Part shown: one piece after another, positions 44,016 to 52,736 of the stretch
Position numbering within the stretch: position 1 is the first letter of the stretch
Layout: each line of letters starts with the position of its first letter
Assembly (NCBI RefSeq): GCF_026151205.1
Contig: NC_087073.1
Location: 13,165,837 to 13,225,836, forward strand
Origin: Bolinopsis microptera
Taxonomy: Eukaryota; Ctenophora; Tentaculata; Lobata; Bolinopsidae
DNA length: 60,000 nucleotides
Direction of reading: 5' to 3'
Translations under genes and position numbers: made by a program
The notes under the pieces: generated by a model
What the model was told of the DNA's origin: nothing
What the model saw: the letters and a program-made list of their open reading frames with translations, nothing else
Databases searched by the model: none

Positions 44016-45296
44016 TGAATGAATTGCAAGAAAAATCTCTTTCGCCAACCCTAGTCCTTGACACTTTTGTTCCTACGCGCGGCACAATTAGAGTCGTGAA
44101 AATTTAAATATTGACATTGTCGAACAAGAACTGAGCACATCTTGCAAAGACCGATTAAGACCGTGCATCTAAAAAATCAGGCTCGCTAAAAGTAAACAGT
44201 AAACAATTTATCGCATTGTATTGGAAGCATTCCAGCACGATAGTTAACCAATTGGAGGACTTCGCCGCTTCGACGCAACGATCTGGAAGGGTTGACATCG
44301 TCAATCAAGTTAACCAAATATCAAGAGTTAATCAATCAGCAGTTATTCGTTAACCTTGGTTATTCTGAAAGTCTACTACAGCTCACTTTTAAAAGTTTTA
44401 AAAGTGAGCTGTTCAGAATTTCGACATTGAATTTTCGGCAAGATGTTTCTACTCGAAACCGAAAAAACAATTTTCTAAGACAAATGCTATAAATTTCGGT
44501 CCTGGAGGAGGAAAATTAATAGCGTCAGTTGTCAGCTCTCGTAACTGTAATTGCAGTTACCGATTGACCCTCTGTGAGGCAAATAAAGGGCATCGACTAT
44601 CTGTTTATTATATTTCATTCAAAGAACGTATGGAGTATCAATTGTTTGTCATAACTCGAGAGACTGTGGGATACTGAAGGGATTAGGGAAAGGAAGCAGT
44701 TCTAACGAGCGCTTCTCAAACACAAGGATATATCTTGTGAACTTGGCTAGTATATATGAAACATTTGATATGGAGTTGTAGGGTGAGTTATGTGCCTCGC
44801 CGGGCTTAAGTAGTGGATGTCCTTGCTGTACGGCAAGTTAAACAAGGAACTGAAACTACTAGGTTCCGTACAGACTCAACTCTGCACCCATGTCAATATG
44901 TTCATTATATGCAAGCCTCTTGATTTATAATGAGAGGCGGTAAAACTCCTGAGCTGTGATGAATCTTGAATGGTGACAATTTGGCCACCCCATGGTAACA
45001 TTAAAACATATCGACTCAGTTACAATTACATCGCGATCGCTTCCTCGAACCATTTTTTAAATATTTGTAGTACATAGTAGTAGTAGTACAGGGTGTTTCA
45101 AGAATCGTGTCCAAATTTTTAATTTTAATTTTTAATTTCATCAAGGAGCAAAATTAGATACAATCGGTTTTAAAATGCTGGTTATACCTTAAATTTTAGT
45201 TATCTCAAAAATCGTTTCAAAACTCATTTATTCGCAAATTTTTATCCTTTCGAAATTTTCTTCGAAAAATGCAGTCAAAAGCTGGTATATCAGACG
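44016..45296. other. Intron sequence with a perfect 31-bp palindrome
   Basis: AGCTCACTTTTAAAA and its exact complement flank a single G at 44380-44410. A lone CAGGGTGTTTC end, like that of the first element of the window, is at 45089. No coding region. Confidence 0.5.
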
Positions 45297-45456
45297 AGAT
45301 GAGATAGAGGCGTGAGCTAACCGGCTAAGCCGATTGAAATTGCCGGCTTAGCCAGCCCATTGTCATCGGCTAGCCGATCGGCTAACACATTTTCAGCAGT
45401 TATCACTTATCTCTACTTCAGGCCGGGAATCTAGACGGCATGTAACAAATTATACC

Positions 45457-45600
45457 ATGATCGACTTTAGAGATAAATTTCATAAATTTCAGAACCGTCA
45501 GACGGATCGTCTTAAAGACGAAATTAAAGTATATGAGGCCTTGCAGTGCCCTAAAAACTTTCTGTCCAAGATGGACACTCTTAGATTTTGGAAATGTCGT
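45457..45600 (+). pseudogene. hAT transposase C-terminal region, part 1
   Basis: From an ATG at 45457 the frame reads through KDEIKVYEALQCPKNFLSK and MDTLRFWKCR, the region just before the hAT dimerisation domain (D.L.FW). It is cut at TA 45600-45601 by the MITE. Joining 45601 to 46458 restores the frame. The N-terminal zinc finger and catalytic core are absent. Confidence 0.8.
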
Positions 45601-45601
45601 A

Positions 45602-46455
45602 CCGTAGAATGGGGGAACTTCGCCATGTTTTACAGCTATTTCATGTTATTTAGAAAATACGACACGAGTACTTGAAAAAGTTTATAGCTCATATGAACAG
45701 GATTGGTAAAGCAAATGTTTTCGTATGAACCACATCAGCCAGGCATAAATAGTCAGCTAGATTGGTGCCACTGAAATCAGGGCGAAGTTACCCTGCAATA
45801 TGGGGTAACTTCGCCATTCTGAAACTATACCATATTCGGTGCTAAGCACCATACCACTCGAAACTCAATTATATTTCCTTGATATACCTGCCAATTTTAC
45901 TTAACTAGCTCTAGCCTGCGTGTTACAATGGGCAATTTGGTCGCCGGGGTAACATCGCCATGCTGCGGGTAACATCGCCGGGATGAAGTAGAAATGTAGT
46001 CGAACTTCGCCAATACACGTGCGTGACTTTGCCAGCCGCGCGCGAATTTCGCGCCAAACTTCGCCGAACAGATGGGATCAGAAGAGGGTAACTTCGCCAC
46101 ACACAAATTTGAAAACTTTATAATATCAGTTGTGTGCATCATGGCTAACTAAATTTGCCCTTAAATGAACAGGACATATGCTAATGATGTCACACAGAAT
46201 TAATAAAGGATATAATTGTAAAATATGGGAAATGTGCAAGCAGGAAATTTTAGCCACTTTATAGCAATATTTCATGTTGCCTGAGTTTAATTAACATAGT
46301 AAACGTTTATTTTTGAATAGGAATACCTTTATAACCATTTGTTCAACACAATACTATACAAAAACTCGATCTCCTAACAATTCAAAACAGTAAAATGATT
46401 ATTTGAAAAATAGTGGCGAAGTTCCCCGACACGGCGATTTTACCCCAATCTACGG
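45602..46455. mobile_element. 854-bp mariner-type MITE, copy 1 (inside hAT)
   Basis: Ends CCGTAGAATGGGG and CCGTAGATTGGGG (reverse complement) are flanked by TA (45600-45601 and 46456-46457). The interior repeats the motif TTCGCC with AAC/TAAC in front in both orientations about ten times (for example GGTAACTTCGCC). An 81-codon minus-strand frame (45897-46142) is present in both copies but has no known domain. Near-identity with 49318-50171 shows recent movement. Confidence 0.9.
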
Positions 46456-46457
46456 TA

Positions 46458-46678
46458 GTGATACATTGCCCCTTTTTTCAAAATTAGAATGCTCTATATT
46501 TTCGGTTCCTGCATCCGCTGCTGATGTGGAAAGAACATGGTCAGCAGCAGGGCTGACTGTAAACAAGAGGAGATCAAAGATCTCATCAGAAAATTTAAAA
46601 GCCATTATGCTCATTAATCGTAACAGAGATCTTTTGTTAAGTTTTATAAGTAAATTAGAGATTGACTCTGACCAGTGA
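46458..46678 (+). pseudogene. hAT transposase C-terminal dimerisation domain, part 2
   Basis: Reads SDTLPLFSKLECSIFSVPAS, then ADVERTWSAAGLTVNKRRSK, then LKAIMLINRNRDLL, ending TGA at 46676-46678. This is the hAT family dimerisation domain (IPASSA.VER.FS.AG....KRR..L....L..L..N.). It is the best-preserved part of the remnant. Confidence 0.88.
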
Positions 46679-46986
46679 GAATTTCCTAACTTATTATTGA
46701 CTAACTTATTATTATTGAAGTTCTGAAATTGTATCACTTGTTACCTTCCATTTCAAGTTTTGCCCTTAAAATCGACATAAAGTATAAAGAAAACATAAAG
46801 TATAAGCCAATCAATTTTAATACAAAATAGTAATATTAGTAAAATAAAATTTTTGGTACAATATCTGATATTAGGATCTGGTAATCCCATTCCCAGTTTT
46901 AGCCGGCTTAGCCGGCTAGCCAGCCGATTTTTTCTCTTAGTCAGCCGATTGCCGTCGGCTAGCCGGCTCACGGCTCTAAGATGAGA

Positions 46987-47502
46987 GTAGACATGGTCAA
47001 GCTTTTCTACGTCAACGGAAGTAGTTGAACTTCTGCTAGCTTGCTAGGAGAAAAAAAAATACTTGAATGCTGGATATTGGTATGTAATCCCTGGTCCGGT
47101 ATTCTTGGTATCATGGTTTTATGGTATGAACTTATGAATGAACTAATGAATTAAACTTTTTATGCTGAATTTTGTTTTCACAAATCATGCAGTAGTTATT
47201 TACTAATCACTCCTAAACTGAGCGTTTCGAATATATAATGTGCACGAGTCGGCAATTGCAAACAATTTGATGTTAGCAAAAGACCCTTTGACCTTATGAA
47301 ACCGACATTTTGAATTAAGTAAGACGAATACGTGCTGTGGGCCTGGCCCATTAACAGAAATTGAGATGCCCATTCAATTGGATCATTCTCCAACTTTTTA
47401 AGTTTTTAGGTGTTTCTGGACACAAAGTAAGTCATCTTGTATCTTGGAACAAATGCTATGTTGCTCTATGAGGCTTTATATTAGGACCTTTCTAGTCTTT
47501 AC
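46987..47502. other. Intron sequence with relic repeat ends
   Basis: Contains a lone block matching the end of Helitron-like unit B (GGTATCATGGTTTTATGGTA, about 47108) and a CTTTCTAGTC end fragment at about 47487-47496 directly before unit C. No coding region. Confidence 0.45.
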
Positions 47503-48413
47503 TATAATTCAAAGAGTTATGTTTGTCTCTTTGTCTGTACGGCCGCCCACGTGCAAATTAGACGAGAAATAGGTAGTTGCAAAGTAACCATGGTAAAGGT
47601 GTTAAAAGTGCACTTGCACGTGCAAGGATTTGAGAGGGTCATTTTGATCGTGTTTTTTTTGTTATTAGGTGGTGTTCAGTGCGAGCTATATTTCAATTGG
47701 CTGTATCTTCGCCCTTCGGTTGTGATGGATATTTGTTGATGCTATAAAAGTATAAAAACTACCAACGAATAGTGAATACTATTAGCTTCCTCCATGTGAC
47801 CACGGGCTTTCTAGTCTTACTTATAATTCAAAGAATTATGTTTGTTTGTCTGTACTGTACGACCACCCACGTGCAAATTAGGTAAACAAATAAAGGTTGC
47901 ATAGTGACCATGGTAACGGTGTTGAACGTGCACGTGCAAAGATTGGCGAGCGAAATTTTGATCGGTTTTATGGTAATTACGTAACTGTGTTCAGTGCGAT
48001 CCAGTGGCGTAACAAAGGGCCCTGCTGACCCCGCTGTGCAGGGGGGCGCCGTCTTAGGGGGGCGCCAAATTGTCGTTTGAATGTGGGACAATTTCGAAAA
48101 CTTAACTAAAGTACTAGCAAAACTGCGCGTTTTGCTCTAGATACACACTTTTTTAGAAATTTTACCGGCGTATCCTCTAAAATCACCTAATTTGTTCAAT
48201 TTTAGGGAGGGGCACCAAAAGGGGAGGGGGCGCCAACAGGGGGGCGCCTTTTCGGCAGGGGGGCGCCAACAGGCAACGTTACGCCATTGGTGCGATCTAC
48301 ATTTAAATCGGCTGTTTCTTCGGTGGGGATGAATACTTTTTGATACGATTAAAACTCACTGCCAAAGAAATAGAAAAGCACTAGCTTCATCACTGTAACC
48401 ACGGGTTTTCTAG
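47503..48413 (+). mobile_element. Helitron/Helentron-like dimer, copies C and D
   Basis: Two further head-to-tail units (C 47503-47814, D 47815-48413), each starting with the near-palindrome ATAATTCAAAGAATTAT (ATAATTCAAAGAGTTAT in C) and ending CCACGGG...TTTCTAGT. D is interrupted by the 288-bp hAT MITE. Units C and D both share GTACGACC-type starts, CACGTG palindromes and GCGAGCTA/GCGATC blocks with copies A, B, E and F. Confidence 0.6.
48002..48289. mobile_element. 288-bp hAT-type MITE in Helitron-like copy D
   Basis: Ends CAGTGGCGTAAC and GTTACGCCATTG form the inverted repeats. The 8-bp direct repeat GTGCGATC flanks it (47994-48001 and 48290-48297). The interior is unusually G-rich, with repeated GGGGGCGCC. 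CAGTGGCGTA ends with 8-bp duplications are typical of hAT MITEs. A decayed relative starts at 55999. Confidence 0.9.
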
Positions 48414-48794
48414 TGTAATTATAAAGTTATAAGCGTTACAAAGTAATCGACGTTATTGTCCAACTGAAAGTTTCTTTGCAACGTTTATAAAAAGCTCCTA
48501 TTTGTTGGTAGAGCACTTTGTCGAACAACGAAAAACGAACACGTTTGTAATTATGTAATTAAATAATTAGTATTCGTCATTAGATAATAAGTATCTGTAA
48601 TTAATTAATTGTCATTTTGGATGAATCAAATGGATTTTAAATTTAATGTTATTGGAGATTTAAATGTTTTTTAACCACATTTTAAACCACTTTTGAAACC
48701 ATTTTCGAACTTTGAAAGCATTTGATTTCATTTAATTCTTTCAAAATAACAAATAACTAAAATCATTCCGTCACTCATATTGCCTGTCATTCAG
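48414..48794 (+). other. Intron sequence before exon 5f
   Basis: AT-rich, no repeats recognised, ending in GTCATTCAG at the 5f acceptor. Confidence 0.5.
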
Positions 48795-49010
48795 GTGCTG
48801 GGAACTCTGTACGGAGTAAGCTCAGTGGCAGGATCAAACGGTTACACGGGGCCTAACATCGGTGTAAAGATGGCGGAAGAAAACGTAAGAGAGTTTGATC
48901 AGGAGACCATAGATGCTGGAAAGAATGTGTTGGGAGGACAAACTGGGTGGAATCAGGGCGCCAATCAGTCCGGTATGAACATCGGCAACTGTCGTCATAT
49001 TACTGACTAA
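48795..49010 (+). CDS. Transgelin/calponin-like gene: alternative terminal exon 5f
   Basis: 71 residues in phase 0 after CATTCAG: VLGTLYGVSSVAGSNGYTG, then FDQETIDAGKNVLGGQTGW, then NQGANQSGMNIGNCRHITD, ending TAA. It mixes features of both groups: LGGQ as in 5d/5e, NIG at the end as in 5a-5c, and NQGANQ in place of NKGASQ. It is the most distal tail, requiring a 19.9-kb splice from exon 4. Several transposons separate it from 5e, yet the frame is intact, which argues that it is used. Confidence 0.9.
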   Translation: MLGTLYGVSSVAGSNGYTGPNIGVKMAEENVREFDQETIDAGKNVLGGQTGWNQGANQSGMNIGNCRHITD

Positions 49011-49215
49011 AGTGGACCAACTGTCGTCATATTAGTATTAGTATTACCGACTAAAGTGGACCAACTGTCGTCAATGTCATATTACTGACTAAGGTGGACC
49101 AACTGTCGTCATATTACTGACTAAGGTGGACCAACTGTCGTCATATTACTGACTAAAGTGGACCAACTGTCGTCATATTACTGACTAAGGTGGACCAACT
49201 GTCGTCATATTATTA
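48986..49215 (+). repeat. 32-bp tandem repeats grown from the end of exon 5f
   Basis: The last codons of 5f plus following bases (AACTGTCGTCATATTACTGA then CTAAAGTGGACC) are repeated six to seven times immediately downstream, with small insertions in the first two copies. The first copy lies in the coding sequence, including the stop. The rest would form the proximal 3' UTR. Confidence 0.9.
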
Positions 49216-49317
49216 CTAATAGCCTCAAGTCTACAACCTGGACATTTTCTGTTTTGGTAAATATTTACTGATTTATTTTTTCTTATCTGAAAACATTTTA
49301 ATGTGATATATAATGTA

Positions 49318-50171
49318 CCGTAGAATGGGGGAACTTCGCCATGTTTTACAGCTATTTCATGTTATTTAGAAAATACGACACGAGTACTTGAAAAAGTTTA
49401 TAGCTCATATGAACAGGATTGGTAAAGCAAATGTTTTCGTATGAACCACATCAGCCAGGCATAAATAGTCAGCTAGATTGGTGCCACTGAAATCAGGGCG
49501 AAGTTACCCTGCAATATGGGGTAACTTCGCCATTCTGAAACTATACCATATTCGGTGCTAAGCACCATACCACTCGAAAATCAATTATATTTCCTTGATA
49601 TACCTGCCAATTTTACTTATCTAGCTCTAGCCTGCGTGTTACAATGGGCAATTTGGTCGCCGGGGTAACATCGCCATGCTGCGGGTAACATCGCCGGGAT
49701 GAAGTAGAAATGTAGTCGAACTTCGCCAATACACGTGCGTGACTTTGCCAGCCGCGCGCGAATTTCGCGCCAAACTTCGCCGAACAGATGGGATCAGAAG
49801 AGGGTAACTTCGCCACACACAAATTTGAAAACTTTATAATATCAGTTGTGTGCATCATGGCTAACTAAATTTGCCCTTAAATGAACAGGACATATGCTAA
49901 TGATGTCACACAGAATTAATTAAGGATATAATTGTAAAATATGGGAAATATGCAAGCAGGAAATTTTAGCCACTTTATAGCAATATTTCATGTTGCCTGA
50001 GTTTAATTGACATAGTAAACGTTTATTTTTGAATAGGAATACCTTTATAACCATTTGTTCAACACAATACTATACAAAAACTCGATCTCCTAACAATTCA
50101 AAACAGTAAAATGATTATTTGAAAAATAGTGGCGAAGTTCCCCGACACGGCGATTTTACCCCAATCTACGG
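49318..50171. mobile_element. 854-bp mariner-type MITE, copy 2
   Basis: Same length and ends as copy 1 (45602-46455), flanked by TA (49316-49317 and 50172-50173). I found only about five base differences by eye. It lies about 300 bp after the 5f stop, so it may form part of the 5f 3' UTR or its flank. Confidence 0.92.
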
Positions 50172-50173
50172 TA

Positions 50174-50875
50174 AATGATATTATGCAGAAATCCTAACCA
50201 TACATGATGTATTTAAGCGGTAGGAATCCAATTTTTATTGGGAATTCTTTTTGTGTGTTTGTCTTATGTTTTGAATAATTTATGATTTGTGACTGTTTAA
50301 GTTGTTTTTTTTTTCATTCTCATATGATCAGAAACACATAATTTTATAGAGTTATACTGGAATGAATTTTTGAAGTTTACCAAGATTTAGATCTGTCTAC
50401 CAAATCACAAAATTATTTCCAGTCAGAAATAAGTTTTTGACTATTCTGGCCATCAAAACTGGCCACCAAAACGGCTTCCGGTAACTTTTGTTAATAACTC
50501 GTCCCAGATTTAATCTAATAACTTGAACTGTTAAATTCATGTGCTTTGAAATTGATGCGATGATCAGAATATGTGTTCAAAATTACAGAGCAAAGCTCTA
50601 TCAATAACTTGTGCATTTGGCTCATTCATGATTCTACTAAAATTGGCACTGATGTGACAATTGTATAATGTATAATTTATAATGTATACATTATACAATT
50701 GAATCAGTGATAGGATCTCATAAAGACACACATCTTACCGTTTAAATGTTGTGCATTGTGTTCCGAATCTAAAACTGAATGGGCAAGCCAGGATTTGCGG
50801 GACGAGCATGTGATCCACCCTGCATCAATAGGATCCAGTTAGCTCGTGGGATCAACTGATCAACCTCATCTTACT
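50174..50875. other. Downstream flank, with a 16-bp-stem hairpin
   Basis: CAATTGTATAATGTAT and its exact inverse at 50658-50673/50686-50701 can form a hairpin with a 12-base loop. No coding region. Confidence 0.5.
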
Positions 50876-51280
50876 TACAATTCGAAAGATTATCTCTGTA
50901 CGACCGCCCATGTGCAAATCAGATAAGAATAAGAAGTTGCATAGTAACCATGGTAACGGTGTTGAAGGCGCGTCGCGCACGTGCAAATATTTGCGAACGA
51001 CATTTTGATCGGTTCCGTTATTATTATGTTGTGTTCAGTGCGAGCTACATTTGAATTGGCTGTATATTCGGTTGTGACGGATATTTTTTGATTCGATAAA
51101 AACTGACTACCAAAGAGTACTATTATTTTCCTCCCTGAGATCACTGGCTTTCTAGTTTACTGTATAAAATGAAAAGTTATGTCCGTACGACCGCCCACGT
51201 GCAAATCAGATGAGAAATAGGAAGCTGCACAGTAACAATGGTAACGGTGTTCAAAAGCGCACGTGCAAAGATTTGCATTG
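50876..51280 (+). mobile_element. Helitron/Helentron-like dimer, copies E and F (F truncated)
   Basis: Unit E (50876-51155) has the CGACCGCCCATGTG start, the central ACGTGC motif and a TTTCTAGT end. Unit F follows at once and stops matching near 51280, after GCGCACGTGCAAAGATTTGC. The head-to-tail arrangement is the same as in A-B and C-D. Confidence 0.55.
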
Positions 51281-52411
51281 TATGCACTCGATAGACTGGA
51301 TATCTGAACTTCTGAATATGGTTTCGCGGATTTCGGAGGTCATACTCTACAACCCTTGTAAATTATAAATGACATTTTTATAAACTGTTATTGAAAGTTT
51401 AGCACTGATCACTATGCACTAGGTCGCTTTTTTGGGATACCCTGTATTTTTAACAAGTCATCTACTAATATTAATATCGTGTGGTTAACGTTTTTCAGTT
51501 TCAGACCTTTCCAGGCCACTGAGTAATTCCTGATTACTAAAATCTGCCGCGATTTACTGAACTCCAATTCAGTCTCGAAGAATTGAAAAAAAGTAAGTGA
51601 AAATGTTCAAAGTTTTTCTAAAACTATTTTTCTTTGTGTAATTTAAGCTATTCTGATCATTTTGAAACAATAATTTTTTTGCTTATTAGCTTATTGATAA
51701 TTATCCAATTAACTAATTGTCCGACGTAAAAATTGCATTTACAAAAATTTTTTCCTTCTGATAAGATGAACACCCTCGATTAATCTGCAACCTGTTACGA
51801 TGTTCTCAACTAAAGATGTTCGACAAACAAGAAAGGTGGTAAAAAGTGGTAAAAGTGGCAAAAAGTGGCCTTAAGACAAGTGGAAAAGTTTGGAAAAGTT
51901 GGTCAGCCAACGAAAATAAATTGCATTTGTAAAATGCACCCGATCAAAATATATATCTGAAGATTAACAGTTTTATATGTATTGAAAATTATCGACATTT
52001 CGCAAACCTTCTTCTCCACAAAACATTTAGAAGCTGAAAACTGTGACGGAACCAGACAGTTTAAAAAATGAACCGTCTCTTATCTAGTTCTTCAGTCTTC
52101 TTTCTTTTGAGTTCATTCACAAGTTCTCGTTGCTCTGCAGACCGATCTGAGCATATCTTTGAACCGATCACAATGACGAATATTTCTCGTTTGGCTTCAA
52201 CTCCGTTGCACGAGGATTGATCTCGTAATACTAATGGAAACCTTGATGTGGTATGTTTTTTACTTCGACTATAAGTTCTTTAAATACCAATTTCACCATC
52301 GCGATACAGGTATTAAGCTATTCTGCCGTAAGCTCTATCGTCAACTGGGATGTCAATATAGAGAAAGCTTCTTATTGTTATTTTACTTTGTTATATTCCT
52401 GTTAAAAAATG
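51281..52411. other. Intergenic stretch
   Basis: Contains an end-like GGGATACCCTGTA at about 51425-51437, resembling the right end of the 126-1026 element. No gene recognised. Confidence 0.45.
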
Positions 52412-52736
52412 TTTACCAAAACCCATAATCATCGGTAGAGTGAACCGCTGCCAGTGTCTCTCTTTTCCGAACAAAAGGAAATGATATTAATTTGAGGAAC
52501 CGTCCGCAAATGCAAATTGATACCGTGAATGAAATCGGTCGCTCGCTTTTCCCATTCAATAAGCTTTATTACAATTCGTAAGCCGTAAATGAATGGGAAA
52601 AGCGAGCGACCGATTTCATTCTCGGTATCAATTTGCATTTGCGGACGGTTCCTCAAATTAATATCATTTCCTTTTTTTTGGAAAAGAGAGACACTGGCAG
52701 CGGTTCACTCTACCCATGATTATGGGTTTTGGTAAA
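52412..52736. mobile_element. 325-bp foldback hairpin (MITE-like)
   Basis: Arms of about 140-145 bp (52412-52555 and 52591-52736) are near-perfect inverted copies around a loop of about 35 bases. They start TTTACCAAAACCCATAATCA and share GGTCGCTCGCTTTTCCC near the loop. No target duplication could be assigned. A transcript would form one long double-stranded stem. Confidence 0.85.

Larger units (their letters stand above)
45305..46978 (+). mobile_element. hAT transposon remnant with 8-bp target duplication, carrying a nested MITE
   Basis: Ends TAGAGGCGTGAGC (45305) and TAGAGCCGTGAGC (reverse complement, ending 46978) are flanked by the 8-bp direct repeat AGATGAGA (45297-45304 and 46979-46986). 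Subterminal blocks are full of CCGGCTAAGCCGG-type short palindromes. The 8-bp duplication, TIR type and internal hAT dimerisation domain agree. Without the 854-bp nested MITE the element is about 820 bp, so it has lost most of its transposase gene. Confidence 0.9.

Noticed and set aside
45897-49858. Identical 81-codon minus-strand frames in both 854-bp MITEs
   Set aside because: Identity follows from the recent duplication of the element. The frame mostly translates the TTCGCC repeats and has no known domain.
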